DNA of 64,000 nucleotides. Source: Cunninghamia lanceolata. Its lineage: Eukaryota > Streptophyta > Pinopsida > Cupressales > Cupressaceae. The notes under the pieces are model-generated. The model did no database searches. It saw only the letters and a program-made list of their open reading frames with translations, and was not told where the DNA came from. The stretch is from positions 2,542,001-2,606,000 of the forward strand of contig BSBN01001150.1 in the NCBI GenBank assembly GCA_027924645.1, read 5' to 3'. Positions 23,060-33,696 of the stretch are shown piece after piece. Within the stretch, counting starts at the first letter, position 1. Each line of letters starts with the position of its first letter. Both the position numbers and the translations under genes were made by a program.

Positions 23060-26000
23060 CTAAGTTGCCTGAACTTCCTTCTTGAGATCTTCCCTTCTGC
23101 TATGAAGTTTGATCACGAGATTTGCCATACTATCCAGCCTTGTCGCTTCAAACAAGGTGTCAAGGTTGGCGATTTTCAAAGTTTCACCATAACTGGATCG
23201 GATGTCGTTGTATGCCTCGCACTCCAAGAGGAAATGTCGTTCCGTCTCCACCACGCCTTTGTTGCAAAAGAGGCATATTCTCTCCTCCCAATCCTCTTTA
23301 GGAGTTAGCCATCTACCTGTTTCACACCTAAGATGATGTGAGCTCATCCTAAGTTGGGCAATCAACATTTTCACTTTCCACTTAATGTCTGCTCTTATAT
23401 AGGCTTTTTCTTTAAAATCACCCGTGGGGTTGAATTCTTTGAGGTAGTATTCCTTTTTACGGCCCATTTGTTTTGTCCACATGATGCACTTGAATTTTCT
23501 TCTCACATATTTTTTTATTTCTTCATTAGTATTTGGACACTCCTGCATGCTAATATCCCACCTCTTTACCCATTTGTCATTTTGCTTCCTCCAAGTGTTC
23601 TTTCTTCTAGTTAGTTCTTCCTCCATAATTAGTCTAGGCCATCTGTGGCTCTTCATGTTTTGAATCTTCTTGAGGTAGCTTAGTAACCGTATCATCGCCG
23701 ATGCCTCTAGAGGGAAGGACCCTGTTTCAGCAAGTAAGATCTCATACGGCACCGAGTTCTTGACTTTGAGACTGCTGATGATGAAGTGCTTCTGGATTCT
23801 CTCTATCTACTTCCATTTCTAATCTGACATACTGCTGCCCCAAATTTCACACCCGTAGAGGATCACCGGGGTAACCAACAAACCGAAGAGTGTTCTCTTG
23901 GTCTTCCAATCCCATAACTCCGCAATCCTGCACCTATTTTGAAGAGAGTACAACTCTTTCCATCCTCCTTGTATTCTTTTTGCTCTACAAGTTTCCCAGC
24001 TGAGCTTGTGGTGAAAATCAAGCCCAAGGTACTCGTACTCCTCGACTATCTCCAACGGGCTGCCTTCAAAGGTAAAGGTATATTGCTTCTTTTTTCTTTT
24101 CAGAGAGAAGATCATTACTTTGGTTTTGCTTGTGTTCACCTGCATTCCAACCTCTTGACAAAAAGTTTCAAGTGCTCTCAAATGTTCCCTCAAGTTGTTG
24201 GCTGTTTTGGCGATTAGAATGAGGTCATCCGCATAAAGAAGTAGTTTTATAACATACTTAGCTAGTTGAATCCCCTCCCCACTATCTTTATTTAACCATT
24301 CTTCTAATTTATCAATGTACAGTCCAAATAAAGTTGGTGAAAGCGGACAGCCCTGCTTGACGCCTATATCGCTGCCAAAACACTGACATTCCATCACTAG
24401 TTCTGATTTTAGCCTTTACTTGCTCATACAATCTATGGACTGCAACTCTAAGCTCATCCGGAACCCCCAGCTCCTTCATTCTATTCCAAAGTTTGTCACG
24501 AGGGACTGTGTCAAAGGCTTTTTTGAAGTCGACAAAGCAGCAAAAAGCCTCATCCCCCTGAGTGTTCCATATTTTTTCAATCAAGAACCTAAGTGTAGCT
24601 CCATGATCAATAGTAGAATGCTTCGGTCTAAATCCAGCTTGGCCTTAGCTCTTTTTCCTTCTTTTTCTGCCCACCTGCTGATTCTCCGCTCTATCATGCT
24701 TCCGAAGAGTTTACCAAGAAGGGGATTAACCATGATAGTGCGATAATTTGATGGGTTATTAGTATCCCCGCTTTTGAAGATAGGGATAACCACACTAGTC
24801 GTCCACTCTTTCGGGAAGCCCTCTTGGATGACCCTATTGAAGATGTGTTTGATATGAGGTGCCAGTACTTCAACACCCCACTTTAAGTGCTCGGCTTGCA
24901 GCCCATCAATATCCTAAGCTTTCCCACTTGCCAATTGTTTTATGCCTTGAATGACGTCTTCAGTGTTGAAAAGTTTTGTATTCGCATAGATTATTGGGGG
25001 TCTATGTTTATCTTGGTCCCTCTCATATAGCAACTTTGCATACTCAAGCCATTGGTTTCCGGTGATATTGTTTTCTGTTTGTTTCTTCTTTTGACGTAGT
25101 TCTTTCCAAAAGCTTTTAGGACTGTTTTTTCCAAGGGCAATCAGCTCTATTCTTCTGTTGTTTACATACTTCTCTTTCTTACTCCGTAGCATCTTTTCGT
25201 ACTCCTTCTTATGCTCTTTATCCATACCTCTCTTTCGCAGATTTTTTTTTTGCTATCTTGCATTCCTCGTTGAACCATGGGTTTGCCGAGAAAGTATTTC
25301 TTGTTCCTCTCTTGGGTCTAGCTCTCTTACAACCATTTAAGGCCTTGTGTATTAGAGGAATCAGCATGTTCTCTCTGAAGAGCTGATTCTTTATGTTAGC
25401 TGTTTTTTCTTCGTGATCTCTGAAAAGTTGTTTGATTGCAGCTCTAAAGATTTCCTGATTCTCATGATTTAGAGGGATTTTACCTTGGGGAGCAGTCTTC
25501 TTTTGGCCAAAGTGGCCTTGTTCTTCCTGTTGTTTCCTTATGAGAATGTGAACCTTAACATGAATTGGATTATGGTCTGATTTCAGCTCTAAGACATTGT
25601 CCCCAATCACAACCTCCATCAGCTTCGAGGTATAGCTCTGCGACCAAATGACATAATCTACTACACTTTGGCCATTGTACGTTTTGCAGGTGATTCTTTC
25701 TGATTCAGGCCATCCTCTCATAGCGTTGCAGATGATCAAGCTGTAAGAGCTACAAAACCCTAAGAATTCAGCCCCGAAGTGTGAAACTGCACCTTTGTTG
25801 TCTTGTGAGACCCTGTCCCAAAGTTGGTCGTTCTCTTCCTCTAACCATAGAGGGTTATCTTTCTCTATGTTGCTGTTTTTCAAATTGAGAGCCTGATTAT
25901 TCGCAGTTCTCGCATTAAAGTCCCCAATTATTACTATTTCTCCCATTTTACTAAAACAGAAATGTCTTTTTTTAGAGCTACAAATGAGTCTTCACAGTCT

Positions 26001-26359
26001 AGATTCCTTTTCTTATAAAATTTTGATCCCTTTGGAGCAAGGTAGCATGCTGCCATCCTTGTTGTGACTTGATTTTCTATAATTTTAAGCCATATGAACT
26101 GCTTGTTTGGATCTTCTTTCTCCACTTTTACGAAACTGTCCCATTCCTCTTTAATTAGGACTACCACTCCACCGTGTCCCTTGCTACTATCAGTTCTTTC
26201 ATTCCACACTGAAGTCTTTTTATACCCTTCAAAATCTGGAATCCTACACCCATCATGTTCATGAGTCTCAATAAGGATGATGACATCCTTTCCCTCTACT
26301 ATGGGCCCCAATCCAGGTCCTCTTCTCCATGGATACCCTCTACAGTTCCAACTTACCAC
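23060..26359 (-). pseudogene. LINE ORF2: endonuclease, reverse transcriptase, zinc motif
   Basis: In order on the minus strand: an AP-type endonuclease (VSWNCRGYPWRRGPG near 26340, IGDFNAR near 25925, SDHNP near 25580); RT motifs (SGKA.DIDGLQAEHLKWG near 24900, VVIPIFKSGDTNNPSNYRTI, FVDFKKAFDTVPRDKL near 24520, VKQGCPLSPTLFGLYIDKL, catalytic YADD at 24224-24235); and a C-terminal zinc-like CLFCNKG..ETERHFLLEC near 23260. Frames are long but broken near 25940, at an A-run near 25240, at a TAG near 24914, and near 24600 and 24390. The enzyme would nick target DNA and copy its RNA at the nick. The long open blocks suggest a comparatively recent insertion. Confidence 0.9.
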
Positions 26360-26389
26360 TGTTAAATACTCCTGGGGGGCCCCGAATTC

Positions 26390-27923
26390 CTATTTCTTGT
26401 GTGACGCTCTGTCACCTATTTGGGCTTTGCCATTTTGTAGCCAAGCCCATTTTCCTGCACCCCTTGCTGCCTTTACCTTCTCCCACTCTTTCCTCCTTTC
26501 TTCCTGCTGTACTATAGTAAGGTCCTCATCAATGTAAATTTGCGTGCCTTTAAGGAATCTTTTATTCCTTAGTATGCTGTTTTTGTCCTCTATGTTCTTC
26601 AAGGTGACTCTCACATGCCTATTTTTGCCTCCTCCTATCCATCTTCCTATCCTATTTGCTTGTTGTATGACTCATGTCCATTGAATTTGATCATTAAAAA
26701 AGTCTCTTGTCAACTCCTTCGTGATTTCCTTCTCACCATAGTCTTTTAGTCCTTTTATAATGATATTGCCAACCCTATCATTTCTGTCCTTCTCTTCCCT
26801 TATCTGGCTTCTAACCTGTTTTTCTATGAGTTCCCTTTGCGTGTCTGAAGGTCCTTTCACCACTTGAGACCAGGATTTAGCCTCATCTATTTGTTCTCTT
26901 AGCTGTTTTTCTCTTATCTCCATGCTGGCCATCACTGATTGGATTTCTTTTATGTGAGTCCTTGCTTCCTTCCACCACTTTTATCTTATCTTCCTCTTTT
27001 GTTTTCCTTTGGTCTAGTCGCTGCCTTATTTCTTTCAACTCTAGCTCACCTCTTGCCATGGAATGTTGAAGCTTATTTACCTGCTCTTCAATCATCTCAT
27101 TTTCCCTGATTAGTATCCTCTTAGTTTCTATTACTTCATTCCACTTGTTATCCTCGACTTGACTTCTTTTCTCAAGGGACTGGAGTCTTTTTTTCAAGAT
27201 CATTAGCTCGCTGACATACAATTCTGATGACCACGTTAGTGGTGTTGTATTAGGACTATAAGTATCATTGTGATTATGACTACCTTCAGTCCTATCTTCA
27301 GAGCCTACTGGTTGGTTTATGTCTACAGTTTTCTTGATATCTTCTCCTGATCGAAACACTGAGTTCTCCTTCCCTTTTCCTTTATCTTGTTCAATTTGCT
27401 CTTCTCGTGTTTGCTGATTTCCTATTGCGCTTCCCAAGGTCTTGGTTGCAATTTTGGGATAGATGGTTGTGAAATTTCCCTTTCTTGCAAGTTTCCAGAT
27501 TCTGGTTTTTCTGCGCCTCAATATCCCATTGTATTGCTTCTTATTTACATAGACGCAATGTTCTCCTGTTCTTGAAATGTTGACGTGAGGGTGTCCTACC
27601 GTGTAAGCCCAAGCATCCCTAGTTGCTCCTACCTGAGCAAAAACGCTGGAATAGAAGAGGTTTCCTGATGGATCAACGGGGAAGTGCGACGAGAGATTAA
27701 ACGGTATAATAAACCCCCTCTGGGTTAACCTTTCCGTCACAAGGCTCTGGATGCCCCTACTTCCCCAAATTTGCATTATTGTTTCCTCATTCCCTGTGTT
27801 ACCTCCCAGCAAGGTTGGGATTTTTGTCTGCACGGAGCTATTTAAAGTTTCGAGCCCCTTCCTAACTTCCATTGGGTCCCCTGAGTCTGCCAAGTCAATG
27901 CTATAGCCTGTGGGCTCTATCAT
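26390..27923 (-). pseudogene. LINE ORF1: RNA-binding protein with coiled coil
   Basis: The N-terminal 346 codons (27923-26883) begin MIEPTGYSIDLADSGDPMEV and end in a charged heptad-like coiled coil (ELMILKKRLQSLEKRSQVED, then ENEMIEEQVNKLQHS). Two following pieces, 26935-26672 and 26614-26390, read NIIIKGLKDYGEKEITKEL, RHVRVTLKNIEDKNSILRNK and GTQIYIDEDLTIVQQEERRK. This is the RRM/C-terminal-domain pattern of LINE ORF1 proteins that form trimers on element RNA. Stops and shifts near 26885 and 26650 break it. Confidence 0.7.
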
Positions 27924-29189
27924 ATGGCCCCACCTCTGTTTTGAAGTTTTGCTTTCCGTGAGAAGGACCCCACCACAGACTATCGAAAGTTCTTTCTTTG
28001 CAGATTGGGTTGCAAATTGTTTTTGTTTTTATTTTGTTTTATAGAGATTCCGTTGCAGTTTTCAATCTCGTTTAAATAATGTCCAAGCTTTTTTTAAATG
28101 CTCTCCAGATTGCAAAAGACCGGACAAGGAGACACTGTAAAATTAAAAAAAGGAGGTAAAAGATACCCGTCCGAGTGAGGCGCATCTGTTTTTTTGCTGA
28201 CGCTGACGCTAACCCGACCAATCTCTAAAAACGCTCCCTGTTTCGTATTCCGGTTGTTTCCCATTGTTCCCGCCCAGGTGGGGCGCAACAATGTCCAGGC
28301 TATTTCTTACCTTGATTGAAGTTCTCTTCTCCGCCCTCCACATGCATGTTTTCTTCGTTTTCAAGGGAATCGGAAGCCAAGCGACCCACGAATCATTGAG
28401 ATTTCGCAGGTTTCGCAAATACACTAATCTACAAATGCAAGAGTTCAGTTCCGGTTAGGCATAATACACTGATCTGATGCACTTCATTCTTCCTCTGTTT
28501 TAATGTTGTTGCTCTGTCACATACCGGACTTGAATTGCAGCTCTCACACTTATCCTGCTTATCTTCGCACTTTGTTTCATTCCTTGTTCACCACACACCA
28601 CTACATACTGGTATCCATCTGATATATATATCCGCATCAAGGATTTCATCAATTTCCTAGTCGGCAACAAGAACACTCAAGATATTGCAAGTTACTGATC
28701 TATCGACTGAATCCATGCTTGATTTGTGATGTGTATCAAAAACATAGGCATAGAAGTCATTAATCATGTCGGCCAACAATGTATAATCCCACATATTGCT
28801 TGATCAACACCTTTTACTCATCCGGATTGAAGTCTGATATTCTGCCGGTCAGTTTTTCCTCTGTCTACTCTGCCTGACTGGAACCCAACACTCAGATGCT
28901 CATATCTTTTCCTTGATTTATCACCGGAGGCTAAATCTCTGGAGTACAGTAGTTATGGTACCCCTCTTGACTTTCCCAAGTCCGCAACTTACTGAGTTAC
29001 ACTATCTGAGAGATCCGGATCTGATTGTCGGGCCTTGTTGCATACTCTATTCTTGTTCACCGGACCAAAACATTCTTCATTCTGACTTCCGGTATAGGAA
29101 TACTAAGTACTGAGGATGTGTGGGATAGACTTTGTTGCCATCAATAACAATACTTATGAAGCCACACAGTGTCTTTTGCCAACAAATGT

Positions 29190-30719
29190 ACCCCTTGGGG
29201 GTCAAGTAAATGCATTCAACACTATTCAAGCAATGCTAAGAGTGAATCTAAGGGAATCTTGATGTAGGATATGACTGCAAATCAGAGAGTAGCAGACAAA
29301 CATGTTAAATAAGCAAGTAATCTACAGAGCATTGTAGAAATGCTAGCAAAAGCTACAATGCATTGAAGGCTCAAATTGAGCAATTGACTTGTAAAAACTT
29401 GCAAGATGATACTAGATATGAGGAAGCCTAGCTTCACTCTTCTGGAAGCTTCTCACATTGGGTTTCTCCACGGTAATTCCTTGTATCTATCTAGTTTTAT
29501 GTTTGCTTCAATTCGTTTGTTTGTTTACTTCCATTCTATGAAACTAATTTACTAACTCAAGCAATTAAGATAGCATCCAATTGACATGTTCTGCTGATTA
29601 CAAGAATAGACTAAGATAGTACTTGTTCATAGCAGCATACAGAAATTGATTTCCATCTCACATAAGTCAGAGAACAGCATACTATTTGTTGCATTATTGA
29701 TCTTGTGGAATAAAGAGTGCATGTTGGCAGTAGCATAGGAACATGAAATGCATAATGGAAGTATGGTGTAGATGGCAGCAATAAAACTATGGCATCATCA
29801 TTTTCCAGGCTCAAATTGTTGTTTTTAGTAGCATAGTGCATTGGAACAGCACATAAGGAGTTGTATGTTGGTATTCATGAATCGTTCATTAGAATAAACA
29901 AGTCAATTACGGAGCAAACCACATCATTGTAGCAGGTGTTTTCAACTCTATTATTCAGTTTTGTTTCTACAAATAGCCTGTGTAAAATTATGCCTAAGTA
30001 AAGAAAGTCCTCATGGACAAACCAAAGGAGGGGATTTTGTAACATAGCAGAAAGATTAAACAGATTCTTAACAACAACCAATTGGAGTCATTTTAATGGA
30101 AATTCTTATCCAGAAAAGATGCTCGATAATTTAAACTTACTGGCCTGCATTCAAGAATACAAGGCAAGAGATTCTACGTTGAAATGTTTGAAGAAGAAAG
30201 ACAATATTTATCGCAATAAGACAAACATTATGCAAGGAAGCGGGTATTTTGGGAGCAAAAGTCAACAGAATAATGGCTAAAAATGATGATAATCCTTTCA
30301 CCAAGCATTAATAGAAAGGAAAAAGGTTAATCAGATCCTAAAAATTAAATCCTTGGATCTTGTATCTGGAATGAAGTGGTGACTCATTTCTAGACCTTAA
30401 TATCAGAAGACCCAAAGCATAGATTATAGGCACAGGAATAAAGCGGTGGCCCTAAAAATTATTGGCTGGCCAGCTTCAAATTCAAGAAGCCCTCAACCCC
30501 CAGCCACCCACATCATTCGTCCTTCAATGCCACCCTTGAAATCTCAATCCAAAAGATTTAATCATAATCTTCAAGCATCAAAAACTAATTCCTTAGGAAG
30601 ATTACATCTCCTCAAAGGATAATCGCCCTAAGTTTTACAGGGGCCAACAAATGGGATTTACCTAGTCCTACAGAGTGCCTCTCCCCCTTGGCAATGGACT
30701 ATTATTCTTCTAAGCCCTA
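29190..30719. other. Intronic sequence without recognised features
   Basis: Right flank of the solo LTR. AT-rich; no domain, LTR end or strong repeat seen. Confidence 0.5.
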
Positions 30720-31370
30720 CAAAATATCCATTCTCGAGCTCATGATGATGTCGGACAAGGTTTGCAACACGCATGTGTGAGACTATAGATCAGCTGGCTT
30801 GTTTGCCTTTGTCATGCCAATGCTGGAATGGTACCATCTTGATCTTTTGCAAGTTATAGAGCAATGGTCTCCACTAGAAAACCATTCAGATTTCAATTTC
30901 ATCAGGAGACTTTTATCATGGTACTTCGAGCCAACATTGAATCTCCTTCAATAACAAATGTGTCCATTCCTCTATCTACTGCCGCCTTTAGCCCATATAC
31001 CAAACCCACCAATTAGAATTCATTATTGGTGCCATGAACTTAATGTACAGAGAATACAGAAGACCACATCTGTTTGTCCAAATTAGACCTGATGCAACTG
31101 CTATACACAGGTTACCTTTGGATTAAACATCAAAGCTTAATGTATAAACTTCATTAGAGGGTGGAGGGAGTGTCCACCTAACAAAAAATTCGCCAATCCT
31201 AGCTCAGCTGACCCCATTAATGGGGGGTAGAGAAATGAAATTCCAAGATTTTGAGATAGATAATTCACACATTGAGAGATGAGACTATCCTTGACCTTCT
31301 TCAGAAGAACTGACTTCTTCAGAGATACCGACTTCATTTTGGTAATTGTTCTTGAGATATCCAAGGACTT
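30720..31370 (-). pseudogene. LINE C-terminal RNase H relic
   Basis: The minus strand reads WTLPPPSNEVYTLSFDV near 31170, then SKGNLCIAVASGLIWTNRCG, and, after a frame change, GTNNEF and GLVYGLKAAVDRGMDTFVIE near 31000, followed by GDSML. This follows the plant L1 RNase H pattern 'W.PP....KLNFDGASKGNPG..G.G..I' / 'TNN.AE..AL..GL......IEGDS'. Stops and one shift mark it as old. The RT part is not seen nearby. Confidence 0.6.
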
Positions 31371-33016
31371 ATCTTGAAAGATCCTTCTATTTCTCCCTCC
31401 AACAGGTTTCTGCTTCCAAGTTCCATGTCACTTGGGAAAAAGATTGCTCATCTAAAATTATGAAGTTAAAGAGTGTTCCTTAGAAGGAACCATTGTGATT
31501 GTCACAATTTCAACAATGAGTGATTAAAAGCCTATATTTCTGGTCTCACAAACCATGTAAAGCATCCACAATCAATTGAAAATTTCATTCTAACGTAAGT
31601 TGACAAATTTTTGCCACATTAAGAGGGAAGCTTGTTAAGGTGACGAATATTCGTATTCGGAAGCAAGTGAACTATAGTTTGGATGACACAATCAAATATT
31701 AATATCTCCATAACTTCTAAATCACTAGCAAAATCTTGTTCTAGATATGCCATTTTCCTCAGCCAAAGAGTTACCAAAAACCCTTGTTTTCAAAGAAAAA
31801 AATCCCAAAGAAAAACTTGTCTTTTTCTCGACAAAAATTGAATTCTTCCTTCAATTTTGTAATTAGTAATAAAAAAATTTAAAAACCATATATGTCTTTT
31901 TTCTCATGTAATTTTTAGATTCAACAACATTCAGGTATCTCTGCAGGATCAATCATCAGGGTTTTAAGAAAGAAGCAACAGAAGGATCCATTATATGTTT
32001 TGAAAGGCAAGTAGTTAAGTACAAGGTATACTCTTATAGTATGATCCAAAAATTCTTAAATTGTAAGCAACAGAATAGTTTCTTCAGCAACAAAACTGAG
32101 ATAATACCTATACGGCACTACTGTAGATAGAAAGAAAGAAAGAATAAAACAAATTATATTCATGTCCACAAATGACCAAAGTAGGTTAATGGGACTCCAA
32201 AGTATAACCCATTGCAATAGAGAAGAACTACGTAAGAAGACCGTAGGCCATAAAAAGTAATTGAACACCAAAATACAACAGTGAAAGGAAAGAAATAAAG
32301 GAAGAGAGGGTAAACCAAAAATTGTTTAACCTCCAAACCACGACATCTAAAGAAAGAAAAGAACATAGGCCCTTCACTGGAACTCAAAAGTATACCTACA
32401 CACAATAAATATTAAAAAATAACATGGGTAAGGAGACCCACTACTTACAAAGCAACTAAACACAGAAGTTAAAACAAATGAATCAAAGAAACCTGGATAT
32501 CTGAGATGAAAATTCTGCTCCAGACAGATGTAAACGTGAAACATAATAGTCATATGAATTCTCCCATAAAGACTCTAAATAACAGAACAGTCATAATCAA
32601 AACAGCCTCCTGAACTATTAGGATGCACAAGACAGTATTCCACAAACTAAAATGATATAAAATTCAACAACAAATCATAAAAGAAATGACCAAATCCATT
32701 TTCAGCCATATATCTACTAAGCATAGCTGAAACAAACAGTGTCAAATACAGAAATCCAACTCAGAACAAAGGATACAATCTTCTGGAGCAGGGGCGACAG
32801 TTACAATGCTGCCATTGCCTCTGAATTTCCATATCACTTTTTATCCAATGCTCTTGGTATCATTTTACAAAAGGCCTCTCGGGGTAACTCCCCAATGATG
32901 CAAGGTAGCATTCATCAGGCCTGATTATCCCATGATGCAAAAGAGCTTTCCCACCAGAAAAATGGCGGCTCTGCCAAATCACCATTTGTCAATAAATGAT
33001 CTCCAGAAAAATGTTG
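31371..33016. other. Intronic sequence without recognised features
   Basis: AT-rich, with only scattered random-looking reading frames. Confidence 0.5.
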
Positions 33017-33200
33017 CAGGGTGCGCCCTTCCCCCTACCGGATCCGGGTGCGATTGGCACCGGGTGCGCAGTGCGGTCCGGTGCGCCTGTGGGTCCGGAC
33101 AGGGTCCGGCCACAGGAGACCGGGTGCGTCCTGGACGCACCCAGGCGGTCCTGGTTCGAACCCGGGGTCCAAAAAAAGCACCAGCGGCGCACCGAGGCTT
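33017..33200. repeat. GC-rich repeat block at the left side of hAT copy 2
   Basis: Begins cagggtgcgccc, in the style of hAT CAGGG termini. Words such as gggtgcg, ggtccgg and gcgcaccg recur in both orientations. Its GC content contrasts sharply with the surrounding AT-rich intron. The arrangement suggests a hAT left end with subterminal transposase-binding repeats about 0.6 kb upstream of the transposase start. No matching CCCTG end with an 8-bp target duplication was found on the right, so this is inference. Confidence 0.5.
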
Positions 33201-33696
33201 TAAAACGCCTAAAACGATTTCTTTTTTTTTTTTAATTTTAAGTCACTTTTATAATTTTTTTATTTCATTTAAAATGCAAAAGTAACCCTAAAAACACATT
33301 ATAAACACAAACACAGCCATTTCAACTCATTTGTTTCCAAAACACAAAAGCTCTCCATTGTGGCTGAACTCAAATATTTGTTTGTGATTGAAGAAAGAAG
33401 CTTGAAGATTGAATCTTGAAGGTTGGAAATCTATTGCACCACCATTCCTACTCATTTGCAATGGTTTTGAGGCTTCCAAGAAGATCAAAGAAGGAGATTT
33501 TTGCAAAGAGGTAGGTTTTCTTTTCATTTTTTTTTTGCATTTTTGAACAACAAACAAATTCTTTTCAACTTTTTTTTTTTTAATCTTAGTTTATATGAAT
33601 CATGAATGTATCACCATGCTTTTGTTTTTGTTTTGATTCTTGAATGTTTTCATTGTTTTGTTTACAAAACTTATTGCCACACCCACAAGAATCACA

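Larger units (their letters stand above)
22990..28100 (-). mobile_element. LINE nested in the solo LTR
   Basis: A minus-strand non-LTR retrotransposon with ORF1, endonuclease-RT ORF2, a short 5' leader (to about 28100) and a 3' region ending near 22990. No poly(A) tail was found. The 3' end runs into ATTCATTCATC-like short repeats, as in some non-L1 LINE clades. It interrupts the LTR at 22582-29184 and is therefore younger. Target duplications were not identified, so both ends are approximate. Confidence 0.75.
22582..29184 (+). mobile_element. Solo LTR, 5-bp target duplication, split by a LINE
   Basis: The left end is TGTTGGAAAC (22582) and the right end TTTTGCCAACA (to 29184), giving perfect 6-bp TGTTGG/CCAACA termini. 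Both sides carry the 5-bp duplication aatgt (22577-22581 and 29185-29189). Typical copia-like LTR text follows the left end (gagggggggtgaatc, cacgtggaaaccc, gggaaaaaccacgg). A LINE occupies roughly 22990-28100. No internal domain or second LTR is present, so this is a solo LTR. Strand is nominal. Confidence 0.85.

Noticed and set aside
32056..32405. Hydrophobic 71 to 81-codon frames suggesting membrane proteins
   Set aside because: T-rich strand bias gives Phe/Leu-rich chance frames; the two overlap each other in different frames.
33009..33016. aaatgttg as an 8-bp hAT target duplication
   Set aside because: No second copy found beside any plausible right end between 36200 and 37100.
33153..33163. 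GGTTCGAACCC, an exact pol III B-box
   Set aside because: No A-box at the right distance and no tRNA fold; it lies in a GC-rich repeat where such words can arise by chance.
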